Assembly (NCBI GenBank): GCA_001404055.1
Contig: CXTY01000035.1
Coordinates: forward strand, 62,001 to 126,000
From: Roseibium album
GTDB taxonomy: Bacteria > Pseudomonadota > Alphaproteobacteria > Rhizobiales > Stappiaceae
Direction of reading: 5' to 3'
Length of the DNA: 64,000 bases
Part shown: positions 24,111 to 32,333 of the stretch, one piece after another
Position numbering within the stretch: position 1 is the first letter of the stretch
Layout of the letters: every line of letters starts with the position of its first letter
Position numbers and translations under genes: made by a program
The notes under the pieces: generated by a model
Seen by the model: only the letters and a program-made list of their open reading frames with translations
What the model was told of the DNA's origin: nothing
Databases searched by the model: none

Positions 24111-24485
24111 ATGACTTTCATGCCCGCCAATTTTAATGTCTGGATGGAGATACCTGTATCGGATCTGGACAAGGCTATCGGCTTTTACAATGGCGTTTTC
24201 AAAACCGAGTTGAAACGCATTACTGACATGGGGCCAAATCACATTGCGATCTTCCCGACGAAAGAACAGGACGGTGTCGCCGGCCATCTTTATCCAGGAA
24301 AACCATCCGCAAAAGGAACTGGCGCAACCATCCACATCGCATGCCCGGACAGCCTCGAAGCAACCATGGAACGCTTCACCAAAGCGGGAGGGGAAATTGT
24401 TTCTGATCCCGTCGCGATTCCAGCAGGACGCTTTGCTTATGGGGTTGATCCTGACGGCAATTCGATTGGTATGTTTGCCCAGTAA
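24111..24485 (+). CDS. VOC family protein (PhnB-like)
   Basis: A protein of 124 residues from the ATG at 24111, which has CAAGGAG upstream; the frame is open 14 codons further but without a site. The pattern VWMEIPVSDLDKAIGFYNGVF, from residue 8, and the C-terminal GRFAYGVDPDGNSIGMFAQ are those of the VOC fold. The usual metal ligands are incomplete, as in many PhnB-like members. The gene for a YafY-type regulator follows after 12 bases; such VOC/YafY pairs are common and often act as a regulator with its target. Confidence 0.88.
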   Translation: MTFMPANFNVWMEIPVSDLDKAIGFYNGVFKTELKRITDMGPNHIAIFPTKEQDGVAGHLYPGKPSAKGTGATIHIACPDSLEATMERFTKAGGEIVSDPVAIPAGRFAYGVDPDGNSIGMFAQ

Positions 24486-24497
24486 GGAGCAAACGTC

Positions 24498-25199
24498 ATG
24501 AGACGTGCTGACCGCCTATTTCAAATAGTGCAATATTTGCGCGGCGGCCGGCTCGTCCGGGCTCGGCAGCTTTCCGAATGGCTGGAAGTTTCCGAGCGCA
24601 CCATTTACCGAGATGTCGCTGACCTGCAGTCTACCGGTGTTCCAATCGACGGAGCGGCAGGCGTTGGCTACATCATGCGTGATGGCTATGAGTTGCCGCC
24701 TCTCATGTTTACCCGCGATGAAATTGTAGCTTTGCTGGCTGGTGCGCGCCTGATCCGCGCGTGGGGCGGTGCCGCAATGGCGCGCGCTGCCGAAGAAGCG
24801 ATGATCAAAATCGATGCCGTGATTCCGGAAAAAATGCGCGTTCGCCAGAACGAAGTTGAAATTCACGCATTCGCACCGGAAATGACGCCGCAAGTACGGG
24901 AACTTATTGATTCTCTTGAAGCCGCAGCCGATGGGCGCAAACGGCTTTCCATTGAGTATCGTGATAGCAAAGGTGACGTTTCAACACGCGCGATACGCCC
25001 TCTTGGTCTCTGGTTCTGGGGTAAAGTCTGGACGCTTGTCGCATGGTGTGAGCTCAGGCAAGACTTCCGCATGTTCCGCCTTGACCGCATTTCGCAAGCG
25101 GACGAACTCGGTGACAAGTTCAAGGCAGAACCGGGCAAAACGCTGAAGGACTTCTATCGTGCGATGGAAGAAGACGGGTACCGGCGGTCAGAATCCTGA
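24498..25199 (+). CDS. YafY family WYL-domain transcriptional regulator
   Basis: A protein of 233 residues. The N-terminal HTH_11 domain (about 1-60) has RRADRLFQIVQYLRGGRLV and LEVSERTIYRDVADLQ. The WYL-type domain (about 135-225) has IEYRDSKGDVSTRAIRPLGL, FWGKVWTLVAWCELR and FRMFRLDRIS, where the usual W-Y-L triad is altered to T-L-V-A-W. WYL proteins bind ligands, often nucleic acids or small effectors, and regulate neighbours. It shares an operon with the VOC gene and probably binds the inverted repeat in front of it. Confidence 0.92.
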   Translation: MRRADRLFQIVQYLRGGRLVRARQLSEWLEVSERTIYRDVADLQSTGVPIDGAAGVGYIMRDGYELPPLMFTRDEIVALLAGARLIRAWGGAAMARAAEEAMIKIDAVIPEKMRVRQNEVEIHAFAPEMTPQVRELIDSLEAAADGRKRLSIEYRDSKGDVSTRAIRPLGLWFWGKVWTLVAWCELRQDFRMFRLDRISQADELGDKFKAEPGKTLKDFYRAMEEDGYRRSES

Positions 25200-25223
25200 T
25201 AACGCGAAGATGGAAAGCGGTAA

Positions 25224-26261
25224 TCAGGTCTGAGTGGTGGAATAGGTCCCAGGGATATTCCTCGGTGTCACGATTTGAATATCGCTCATCGAAGTCGAAG
25301 GTCGCTCACCCATACCGTGGAACGCCAGAACATGCCTGAATGCACCAAGCATATCTGATCGCAGATCGTGATAAAGAACGAGCGTCAGGCGTTCTTCCCT
25401 CAAGAGCGCCAAATTGTCTTCATCAAGATCATGCGCAATGAATACACTTGGGAGTTTTCCTGCACTCTCAAGAGCTTTCAGAATGGCGATATTGCCGCCA
25501 CCCATTGAATAGACACCTGCGACTTGACCACTGGATTGGAGTTTTTCTGCAACTTCCTTGCCGGTATTCGGGTTCAGGCCTCCACCACCGCTCGCATCGA
25601 TCAGATGCAAATCGGGCCGCAGACGTGCAAGTTCAGACCGAAATCCCTGGTACCGGTCTTCCTCACCCTGAAAAGCGTGTTGGCTCAAGGTTGTGAGAAC
25701 CGTGTTGGTATCCGGCCCTAGCAAATTTTGCATCAGGTAGGCGGCGGTTTTCCCGGCACTGGCATTGTTCAACCCGGCATAGGCAATACGACTTGACCCC
25801 GGTATATCTGTGAATATGGTCACCACCGGGATCTTCTTTTCGATCAGTTGTGCAATTGCTTTTCGAATGCCGGGCGTATCACGTGCCTTCAGACAGACGC
25901 CCTGGCTGCCACGTTTTTTAATGCGGTTGAGTATCGAGATGCATTCTTCAGGCGACATTGTCTCAGAAACCGTAAAGCGGGGACGAATGGCTGCGGGTTT
26001 CAAGTCGGACAGGACATTTTCACTTGCTTGTTGAACTTCCCGGCTGAATCGGCGCGGTGCTTCCATGACAACATCAACAAAAATTCGTCTGCCTTTCGCC
26101 GCTAGCTGGCCTTCCTGCTGCGCCAACTCTTCAATAGCATCACTGACCCTTCTTCGGGTCTGCGGGCTGACATGCGCGCGGTTGTTGAGCACACGATCCA
26201 CTGTTGCGGTGCTCATGCCCGCCTGGAGCGCAATTTCTTTGACAGGAAAGCGATGGGTCAT
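25224..26261 (-). CDS. LacI family transcriptional regulator
   Basis: A protein of 345 residues. The LacI-type headpiece (about 5-55) reads VKEIALQAGMSTATVDRVLN with NNRAHVSPQTRRRV. The periplasmic-binding-like effector domain (about 60-320) includes GVCLKARDTPGIRKAIAQL, GLNNASAGKTAAYLM and VAGVYSMGGGNIAILKALES. The latter resembles sugar- or inositol-binding members. It is divergent from the PhyH-like dioxygenase gene 85 bases away and likely regulates it. The C-terminal FRHVLAFHGMGERPS is typical. Confidence 0.92.
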   Translation of the reverse strand: MTHRFPVKEIALQAGMSTATVDRVLNNRAHVSPQTRRRVSDAIEELAQQEGQLAAKGRRIFVDVVMEAPRRFSREVQQASENVLSDLKPAAIRPRFTVSETMSPEECISILNRIKKRGSQGVCLKARDTPGIRKAIAQLIEKKIPVVTIFTDIPGSSRIAYAGLNNASAGKTAAYLMQNLLGPDTNTVLTTLSQHAFQGEEDRYQGFRSELARLRPDLHLIDASGGGGLNPNTGKEVAEKLQSSGQVAGVYSMGGGNIAILKALESAGKLPSVFIAHDLDEDNLALLREERLTLVLYHDLRSDMLGAFRHVLAFHGMGERPSTSMSDIQIVTPRNIPGTYSTTQT

Positions 26262-26271
26262 TTGATGGATT

Positions 26272-26287
26272 CTTGATGGATCTCAAG
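26272..26287. promoter_or_regulatory. inverted repeat in the LacI/PhyH divergent promoter
   Basis: CTTGA-N6-TCAAG lies between the two divergent genes. It may be the LacI-family operator, although it lacks the central CG typical of that class. Its core TTGA-N6-TCAA is equally that of an FNR/FixK site with one outer mismatch. Confidence 0.35.
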
Positions 26288-26346
26288 TATCTTTTCAAGA
26301 CGTAGCTTTGCTATTTTTAAATTCGCGATGGATTTGGGAGGAAGCA

Positions 26347-27525
26347 ATGGACCTCATGGTGCAGCAGGACGGGTATTTCGAGAACGCAAGTTGCGACATT
26401 AGCGAGTTCGAGCAGTTGCTGGATCAGAACTTGAATGCGGGAAATGTCCCGCAATCGGATCGAATTCTCTCAAATATTCCCATCTACAAGATCAGCACGT
26501 TGCAAAACGCCCTGTCTGGCCGGGATACCCGTCGACGTCTGATGGCGGAGTGGGCCAGGGTGCTCAAGGACCTCTCAGGGGTTTTGGTGCTGGAAGGCGC
26601 TTATGCCGATAGGGACCCGGTCGACAAGGCGACTGACGTCTACAATCGGATCATGGCGGAAGAAATGGCTGCTGCGGGGGGCGGTTCAGATCATTTCGCC
26701 ACAGCAGGGGCCAACCAAAGGGTATGGAATTCGCTTCAAAAGCTCTGCCTGGAAGCTCCCGACGTCTTCGTGGACTATTTCGCCAATATTGCTCTTGATA
26801 CCGTGTGTGAAGCCTGGCTTGGACCTAACTATCAGATGACTGCACAGGTCAATCTCGTGCATCCAGGCGGAGCGGCGCAACAAGCGCACCGGGACTATCA
26901 TCTTGGCTTTCAGACGGCGGAAACCTGTGCGCTTTACCCGGCTCATGTGCATGATCTGTCACCGGTCATGACACTTCAAGGGGCAGTCGCGCACACGGAC
27001 ATGCCCATAGAAAGCGGTCCGACAAAACTGCTTCCATTTTCGCAACTTTATCGTCCCGGGTATGCGGCTTACAGGCTGGAGGGGTTCAAAGAAGTCTTTG
27101 AGCGCAGATACGTGCAATTGCCGCTTCAAAAAGGGGACGCGGTCTTTTTCAATCCTGCTCTCTTCCATGCTGCTGGCACCAACTCCAGTGCAGACATTGA
27201 ACGCATGGCAAATTTGCTGCAGATCTCCTCAGCATTCGGCCGTGCAATGGAAAGCATTGATCGACAATCCATGTGCTTGGCGCTCTATCCGGTCCTTAAG
27301 GAAAAAACGAGAGCGGGCCAGTTGACTGGAACTGCGCTCGAAGCTGCGGTGTCTGCTTGCGCGGAAGGATACTCTTTCCCCACCAATCTGGATCGAGATC
27401 CACCAGTGGGCGGGCTGGCACCTGAGACACAGAAACAACTCCTGCTCAGAGCACTTGATGAAAACATGTCTTTTGAGGCATTCAAGGACGCTCTATTGGC
27501 GCAATGCGCACGTCGCAAAGCCTGA
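26347..27525 (+). CDS. phytanoyl-CoA dioxygenase family (PhyH) protein
   Basis: A protein of 392 residues from the ATG at 26347, which has GGGAGG upstream. It is an Fe(II)/2-oxoglutarate oxygenase by pattern. The facial triad is H181-x-D183 in QQAHRDYHLGF and H274 in FNPALFHAAGTN, with a downstream arginine in DIERMANLLQIS available for the co-substrate. VAHTDMPIESGPTKLLPFSQ is the PhyH substrate-side loop. The family hydroxylates diverse small molecules, including lipids, ectoine and amino acids. Its regulator is probably the divergent LacI protein, which suggests a sugar-like or cyclitol inducer. It is larger than typical PhyH because of an extra C-terminal 100 residues. Confidence 0.85.
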   Translation: MDLMVQQDGYFENASCDISEFEQLLDQNLNAGNVPQSDRILSNIPIYKISTLQNALSGRDTRRRLMAEWARVLKDLSGVLVLEGAYADRDPVDKATDVYNRIMAEEMAAAGGGSDHFATAGANQRVWNSLQKLCLEAPDVFVDYFANIALDTVCEAWLGPNYQMTAQVNLVHPGGAAQQAHRDYHLGFQTAETCALYPAHVHDLSPVMTLQGAVAHTDMPIESGPTKLLPFSQLYRPGYAAYRLEGFKEVFERRYVQLPLQKGDAVFFNPALFHAAGTNSSADIERMANLLQISSAFGRAMESIDRQSMCLALYPVLKEKTRAGQLTGTALEAAVSACAEGYSFPTNLDRDPPVGGLAPETQKQLLLRALDENMSFEAFKDALLAQCARRKA

Positions 27526-27535
27526 AATCCGCAAC

Positions 27536-28306
27536 CTAAGGAATTGCGAGTGGCGCTTTTTCCAGCGAAGCGTAAGCGTTGCCAAATATCTCACGCAACA
27601 GCTTGCGCTTCATGGCCCGCGCATAATCTTCGTAGTTGCTCGCAACCTCGACGAAGGCGCCGGGACCTCGGATCACGTTAGTGTTGTAATAGGACACAGG
27701 CGTGGTGTCGGCTGAAGCAATCACCAGACCGTTCACCGTGACATTGCGAAAATCGAATGCTTTGTAGGCGCTGTCGGGGCCAAAACCGTCATTGTTGATG
27801 CCATCACCCGCAATATCGATGACTTTCCGGGCACAGCGTGCCGGCGCTCTTTGCATTTGCACTGATGCATAACCCAAAGCGTAACCGAGTGCCGTTGGAA
27901 ACTCGATGAACCCCCTTGGTGACCGTCGCAATGTTTCAGCAGCAGCACCAGCGCTTGCTGCATCAGTCAGATGCTGCCACTTGAGCTGCATCAAATGCTG
28001 ATGCCTGCCGCTCCATTCAAAACTTGTCACCCAAATACCGCCAACGGCTTCAATTGCCTGCACAACATCCGGGTCGCTTATCGCGTCTGCAAGACCATTC
28101 AGCTGAAGATCGTGTTCGCGGCTATCCACGCTGGCTGAGCCGTCCATGGCAAGAACCAGGGAGAGGGAGCAGGAATGGGCGAGGCCGGTTCCAAACAGCG
28201 TTGCAGCAACAAACAAGGCTGAAGTCGCCCTGATCCGGGTGGCAACTTTTTTGAGAACCCTGTTTTCCTTCAAACCTGTAAGTTTGAACCGACAATTGAC
28301 CAGCAT
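27536..28306 (-). CDS. DUF1194 protein with von Willebrand factor A fold
   Basis: A protein of 256 residues. A signal peptide with a long basic n-region ends near LAHS. The mature start CSLSLVLAMDGSASVD carries the metal-site motif D-x-S-x-S (residues 55-59) of vWA domains. The segments GLADAISDPDVVQAIEAVGG, FPTALGYALGYA and KVIDIAGDGINNDG (with the MIDAS aspartate) complete the pattern. DUF1194 proteins are secreted or periplasmic vWA proteins of unknown partner. The ribosome-binding site is weak, so the start is uncertain. The stop lies 10 bases from that of the convergent PhyH gene. Confidence 0.85.
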   Translation of the reverse strand: MLVNCRFKLTGLKENRVLKKVATRIRATSALFVAATLFGTGLAHSCSLSLVLAMDGSASVDSREHDLQLNGLADAISDPDVVQAIEAVGGIWVTSFEWSGRHQHLMQLKWQHLTDAASAGAAAETLRRSPRGFIEFPTALGYALGYASVQMQRAPARCARKVIDIAGDGINNDGFGPDSAYKAFDFRNVTVNGLVIASADTTPVSYYNTNVIRGPGAFVEVASNYEDYARAMKRKLLREIFGNAYASLEKAPLAIP

Positions 28307-28453
28307 CAGTGGAGCTTAGCAGTTTCGATTGAAATTCCTAGGGTCAGGACCCAATAATGCCACAAGTATCATGTGGCTGCTCAAAGCACCGTTGAAGGAC
28401 ATGGCCCAGAAGTTTGATATATTGTTTTTATGCCGTCCGACTCCGGAGGACAA

Positions 28454-28978
28454 ATGACACCGCACCTCTCTGATATCCCTGTGGTCGAAACTGAGCGCCT
28501 ACTCCTTCGAGCACCACTTGCATCAGATTTTGACCGCTTTGCCGAGTTTCGTATGTCGGACCGTGCTTCTGGTGTTGGCGGGCCATTTACCCGTACAGAG
28601 GCCTACGTGCAGTTTGGCGAACTTTTCGGCCATTGGATACTTCGTGGATTTGGTCGCTGGATGGTTACCGACCGGGAGACCGGTGAGCCGCTTGGTGTCG
28701 TTGGACTGTGGTATCCTGAGGGGTGGCCGGAGCCCGAAATCGCTTGGTCGGTTTTTGAAGGTGGTGAAGGCAAGGGGATCGCATTCGAGGCTTCTCTCGC
28801 AGCTCGGGAATTTGCCTATTGCAAACTCGGCTGGACGACAGCGATCAGTTTGATCCAGGAAGACAACACGCGGTCGTTCGCTCTTGCTCGAAGGTTGGGC
28901 GCCCGGATTGAGGCTCACTTTCAACACCCCTCACTGGGAGCAATGCAAATCTGGCGGCATCCCGGGCGGGAAAAATAG
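28454..28978 (+). CDS. GNAT family N-acetyltransferase (RimJ/RimL-like)
   Basis: A protein of 174 residues from the ATG at 28454, preceded by GGAGG. It begins PVVETERLLLRAPLASDFDR, the RimJ/RimL-type start. It has GEPLGVVGLWYPEGWPEPEI (strands 4-5), an acetyl-CoA loop around GGEGKGIAFEA, and ISLIQEDNTRSFALARRLGA, the last helix that packs on CoA. It may acetylate a protein N-terminus or a small amine. The usual Q/R-x-x-G-x-G/A loop reads EGGEGKGIA, which is acceptable. Confidence 0.9.
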   Translation: MTPHLSDIPVVETERLLLRAPLASDFDRFAEFRMSDRASGVGGPFTRTEAYVQFGELFGHWILRGFGRWMVTDRETGEPLGVVGLWYPEGWPEPEIAWSVFEGGEGKGIAFEASLAAREFAYCKLGWTTAISLIQEDNTRSFALARRLGARIEAHFQHPSLGAMQIWRHPGREK

Positions 28979-29032
28979 AGCCACAAGCTTCTCAATCAAT
29001 TGGACAAAGCTATTCCAAGGGTTGCTTCGGCC

Positions 29033-29054
29033 ACGCTGCCAAAGTCGGCAGTGT
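29033..29054 (+). terminator. possible weak terminator after the GNAT gene
   Basis: ACGCTGCC-AAAGTC-GGCAGTGT forms an 8-bp stem with one G-T pair, followed by only TTCGCC. It separates the GNAT gene from the feu-like operon but lacks a proper T tract. Confidence 0.3.
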
Positions 29055-29191
29055 TTCGCCTGACATGTTCAACCCGACCTCAAGAAGATAGGCTTGATGA
29101 TGTGAAACCAAACGAGTGGTTCAGCTTGCGTTCAGGTGAAATTGATTACACCTTGCACAACAACCCGTGAGGCAGAACCGGAATCGGAATC

Positions 29192-29446
29192 GTGAAACAG
29201 ATTTTTGTCATTTTGTTCTTGATGTTAGCCGCAGTGGTACCTGCGCAGGCAGCTTGTCTGTCCCAGTCGGAAGCCCGGCAGGCGGTCGCAAGTGGTCAGG
29301 CGGCTTCGCTTGGTTCTGTTGCCGGCGGGGTCGGCGGGGAAATCGTGAAGGCACAGCTCTGCAAACAGGGTGGCGGATATGTCTACCGTCTTTCGGTTCT
29401 GAAAAACGGCAAGGTGACGAACATCACTGTCAACGCCAGCCGCTGA
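29192..29446 (+). CDS. feuN: FeuN-like small periplasmic regulator of the two-component system
   Basis: A protein of 84 residues starting at a GTG. A signal peptide (MKQIFVILFLMLAAVVPAQA) is followed by ACLSQSEARQAVASGQAASL and a PepSY-like end GGYVYRLSVLKNGKVTNITV. Two cysteines could form a disulfide. In Sinorhizobium a periplasmic protein of this size, FeuN, is encoded before feuPQ and restrains the FeuQ kinase. Position, size and export fit that role here. The gene is 79 bases upstream of the response regulator. The symbol rests on context, not on a search. Confidence 0.65.
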   Translation: MKQIFVILFLMLAAVVPAQAACLSQSEARQAVASGQAASLGSVAGGVGGEIVKAQLCKQGGGYVYRLSVLKNGKVTNITVNASR

Positions 29447-29525
29447 CAGATAAAACAAAGATCTTCAGTTTGTTGCCCCGGTGGGCCGCAGTTTCCTCAG
29501 CCAACGAATTCAAGAAGAAAACCTC

Positions 29526-30194
29526 ATGCGCATTCTTGTTGTTGAAGATGATACAGACCTGAACCGCCAGTTGGTGACCGCGCTGGAAGAAGCTGGTTAC
29601 GTCGTCGACAGCGCCACTGACGGCGAAGACGGTCATTTTCTGGGTGAGACCGAACCCTATGATGCTGTGGTTCTGGACCTGGGGCTGCCGACCCTGGACG
29701 GTCTGTCGGTTTTGGAAAAATGGCGCAGGGACGGGCGCACCATGCCGGTCCTCATTCTCACCGCGCGTGATCGTTGGTCGGACAAGGTGGCCGGCATCGA
29801 TGCGGGTGCAGATGACTATGTCGCCAAGCCCTTTCACATGGAAGAAGTTCTGGCGAGGGTTCGGGCATTGGTTCGACGAGCGGCAGGGCACGCGTCCAAC
29901 GAGTTGATTTGCGGCGCGATCCGCCTTGATCTTCGCGCAGGCCGCGTCACAGTGGATGGCAGCCCGATAAAACTCACCTCACATGAATATCGCCTCCTGT
30001 CCTACCTTCTCCATCATCAGGGCAAGGTGATTTCCCGTACAGAGTTGACCGAGCATCTCTATGATCAGGATTTTGATCGAGATTCAAATACGGTGGAGGT
30101 TTTTGTCGGCCGGCTGCGTAAAAAAATCGGTTCTGACATGATTGAAACAATCCGCGGTCTTGGCTACCGGCTGGGAGTGGCCGGTGAAGACTGA
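29526..30194 (+). CDS. feuP: OmpR-type response regulator, FeuP-like
   Basis: A protein of 222 residues from the ATG at 29526 (MRILVVEDD). The receiver domain has the acidic pocket EDD, phosphoacceptor D51 in VVLDLGLP and the lysine in YVAKPF. The winged-helix domain (about 128-220) has LTSHEYRLLSYLLHHQGKVI and TVEVFVGRLRKKIG. It is PhoP-like. It overlaps the kinase gene by 11 bases, so translation is probably coupled. In rhizobia FeuP controls cyclic beta-glucan export and osmoadaptation; the same role here is an inference. Confidence 0.9.
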   Translation: MRILVVEDDTDLNRQLVTALEEAGYVVDSATDGEDGHFLGETEPYDAVVLDLGLPTLDGLSVLEKWRRDGRTMPVLILTARDRWSDKVAGIDAGADDYVAKPFHMEEVLARVRALVRRAAGHASNELICGAIRLDLRAGRVTVDGSPIKLTSHEYRLLSYLLHHQGKVISRTELTEHLYDQDFDRDSNTVEVFVGRLRKKIGSDMIETIRGLGYRLGVAGED

Positions 30195-31608
30195 GAAGAT
30201 TGACACTGTTGCAGGCGCGGAAGAACATCAGCCGCTTAAACCACAAAGGTCACTGGCCAGCCGTCTCGTTCTCGTCGCAGCTATTTGGTCGACGATTGCG
30301 CTCGCGCTTGCGGGGGTTTTCCTGGCAGGCCTTTATCAACGTGCAAGTGAACGGGCTTTTGATGCGCAGCTGGAAATTCATATCAAGGCGCTGATTTCCG
30401 AGATGCTCGTAACGGATCCAGAGCAAAGCACTACCTTGGTCAGGTCGCCCAACTACCGGGGAGATCCCCGTTTTTCCCTGCCGCTTTCGGGCTGGTACTG
30501 GACAATCCGGCGGGCGGATAGTCCCGATATTCTCTATGCTTCGGAATCGCTTGTTGGTGATCCTTTAAACGCGCCGCCAATCGGTCAGAATGAAACCAGT
30601 GCCGGGTTTATTACCGGGCCTACAGGCGATGAAGTCAGGGTCCTCCAGCAAAAAGTCTCCATTGGAGACGTTTCCTATGTTCTAGCAGTCGGGGCCGCGA
30701 CGACGGGGTTTTGGGCCGACATTTCGGAATTTGCCCGTCTCGTAACCTTGACGCTTTGTATCGTTGGTCTTGGCCTCATTCTGGCAATCTTCTTGCAGGT
30801 TCGCGTTGGTTTGAAGCCGCTCGCCCATCTCCGGGCTTCTCTCTCGGAAGTTCGGCAAGGTGAAGCAGAACGAATTGACGAAGCGCTGCCGCGTGAAATC
30901 GCTCCGTTGGCGGTCGAATTGAATGCACTGATCGCCTCCAACAAGGAGATTGTTGAGCGGGCTCGAACTCACGTTGGCAATCTTGCACATGGCTTGAAAA
31001 CGCCATTGTCGGTGATTTCCAACGAAGCGCGCTCAACTGGTGGGCCGCTTGCAGATAAAGTCTCCGAACAGGCCTCGATCATGTCGACGCAGATACAGCA
31101 CCATCTTGAGCGAGCACGCATGGCGGCACAGCGTCGAGTGATCGGTGTTTCCTGCGAAACAGAACCGGTTCTGGCCAGGCTGATCAGGGCAATGGGTAAG
31201 ATATATCGGGACAAGAATGTGTCCGTGGAGTTTTTCCAGGAAGAAACAGTTCGATTTCGGGGTGAAAGTCAGGACCTTGAAGAGATGAGCGGCAATCTGG
31301 TCGACAATGCCTGCAAGTGGGCGTCCTCCAGAGTAACTGTGAAAGTGGCTCCGCTGGATGATCCGACGACAAATCGGGATATGTTCTCAATTACGGTTGA
31401 AGACGACGGACCTGGACTGACGCCTGAAGAAAGGGCTGAAGCTGTCAAGCGCGGGCGGAGATTGGACGAGACTGTTCCCGGGACCGGTCTGGGCCTTTCG
31501 ATTGTGGCAGATCTGGCAGCGCTTTATGGCGGCACATTCGAATTGGACGGTTCGGATCTTGGGGGGCTCAAAGCTATCCTGATTTTGCCAGCCCTTGACC
31601 GAGGATAG
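30184..31608 (+). CDS. feuQ: PhoQ-type sensor histidine kinase, FeuQ-like
   Basis: A protein of 474 residues from the GTG at 30184, inside the end of the regulator gene. Membrane helices lie at about 25-50 and 180-200, enclosing a periplasmic sensor domain of some 130 residues. A HAMP linker follows (about 200-250). The phosphoacceptor is H269 in NLAHGLKTPLSV. The ATPase domain has NLVDNACKWA (N box), EDDGPGL (G1) and GTGLGLSIV (G2). The large periplasmic domain is where a FeuN-like protein would bind. Confidence 0.88.
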   Translation: MKTEKIDTVAGAEEHQPLKPQRSLASRLVLVAAIWSTIALALAGVFLAGLYQRASERAFDAQLEIHIKALISEMLVTDPEQSTTLVRSPNYRGDPRFSLPLSGWYWTIRRADSPDILYASESLVGDPLNAPPIGQNETSAGFITGPTGDEVRVLQQKVSIGDVSYVLAVGAATTGFWADISEFARLVTLTLCIVGLGLILAIFLQVRVGLKPLAHLRASLSEVRQGEAERIDEALPREIAPLAVELNALIASNKEIVERARTHVGNLAHGLKTPLSVISNEARSTGGPLADKVSEQASIMSTQIQHHLERARMAAQRRVIGVSCETEPVLARLIRAMGKIYRDKNVSVEFFQEETVRFRGESQDLEEMSGNLVDNACKWASSRVTVKVAPLDDPTTNRDMFSITVEDDGPGLTPEERAEAVKRGRRLDETVPGTGLGLSIVADLAALYGGTFELDGSDLGGLKAILILPALDRG

Positions 31609-31656
31609 TGGAATTCGTACCGGTTGGTAAAATGCTGCCTGCCAACTCAGATATTG

Positions 31657-31672
31657 TGCGATTTAAATCACG
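31657..31672. repeat. palindromic CRP/FNR-like element
   Basis: TGCGA-TTTAAA-TCACG, with a perfect GATTTAAATC core, lies about 110 bases upstream of the lipoprotein gene. It resembles a degenerate CRP-type site. It may equally be a simple AT-rich palindrome. Confidence 0.3.
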
Positions 31673-31688
31673 CGACTAAAGATCTTTC

Positions 31689-31708
31689 TGTGGCCAAGTT
31701 CGGCCACA
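31689..31708. repeat. perfect 7-bp inverted repeat before the lipoprotein gene
   Basis: TGTGGCC-AAGTTC-GGCCACA is a perfect dyad 67 bases before the lipoprotein start and 80 bases after the kinase stop. It has no T tract, so an operator is more likely than a terminator. Confidence 0.45.
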
Positions 31709-31775
31709 AATTGAAATTAACAATGATTCGCCTGCCGGTTTAATCGGCACTCTCGCCTCTTAGGAGCTTCCAAGC

Positions 31776-32210
31776 ATGCCATTGCGCAGCGCAATCTGTA
31801 TTGCCCTTGTAACTATTCTTGCCGGATGTTCGACGTCAGGTTCGAGGGATGCCGCGGGTTGGGGGTCTTTTTTGGGAGATCCAAGTTCAAATGTGTCCGG
31901 GTCCGAAGCCAACACGGCCATCTCTGTTCTGGTGAATAACGAGTTCGGTGAAGCGCTGGAACCTTCTGACCGGAAAGCAGCAGAAAGCGCGCAACACCGC
32001 GCACTGCGTGCCAGAGGTCTCGGTGTTGCCGTCGCGTGGCAGAATGAAAAGACCGGGCGCAGCGGCCAGGTTCGTCCAGGTCCGGTTTATTATGTCAACG
32101 AGACTGGTTGCCGGGAGTTTACCCACGAAATGGTGCTTCAGGGACAAACGCTTCAGGCACGCGGTACTGCATGTGAAACAGAACGTGGAAACTGGCAGGT
32201 TATTGGCTGA
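31776..32210 (+). CDS. outer-membrane surface-antigen lipoprotein (17-kDa antigen type)
   Basis: A protein of 144 residues with TAGGAG upstream. The signal sequence ends in the lipobox LAGC, so Cys 18 is the lipidated residue. The mature domain (about 60-144) has EALEPSDRKAAESAQHRAL, VAWQNEKTGRSGQVRPGPVY and CREFTHEMVLQGQTLQARGT. This is the RT0821/Lpp0805-type domain of 16-17-kDa surface antigens in Alphaproteobacteria. It is an envelope protein of unknown molecular role. It follows the feu-like two-component genes after a 167-base gap with two palindromes and may belong to that regulon. Confidence 0.85.
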   Translation: MPLRSAICIALVTILAGCSTSGSRDAAGWGSFLGDPSSNVSGSEANTAISVLVNNEFGEALEPSDRKAAESAQHRALRARGLGVAVAWQNEKTGRSGQVRPGPVYYVNETGCREFTHEMVLQGQTLQARGTACETERGNWQVIG

Positions 32211-32333
32211 ACACTTTGGCTATTCTAGGTTAGTTTGTGAGGTGTTTCAAATACCTACAAGTTCTCTCAACATTTGCTTAAGCCTTTTCAAGTTATTATC
32301 GAGAAAATTTGGAAGTCAATGTTGACGTTGTGA

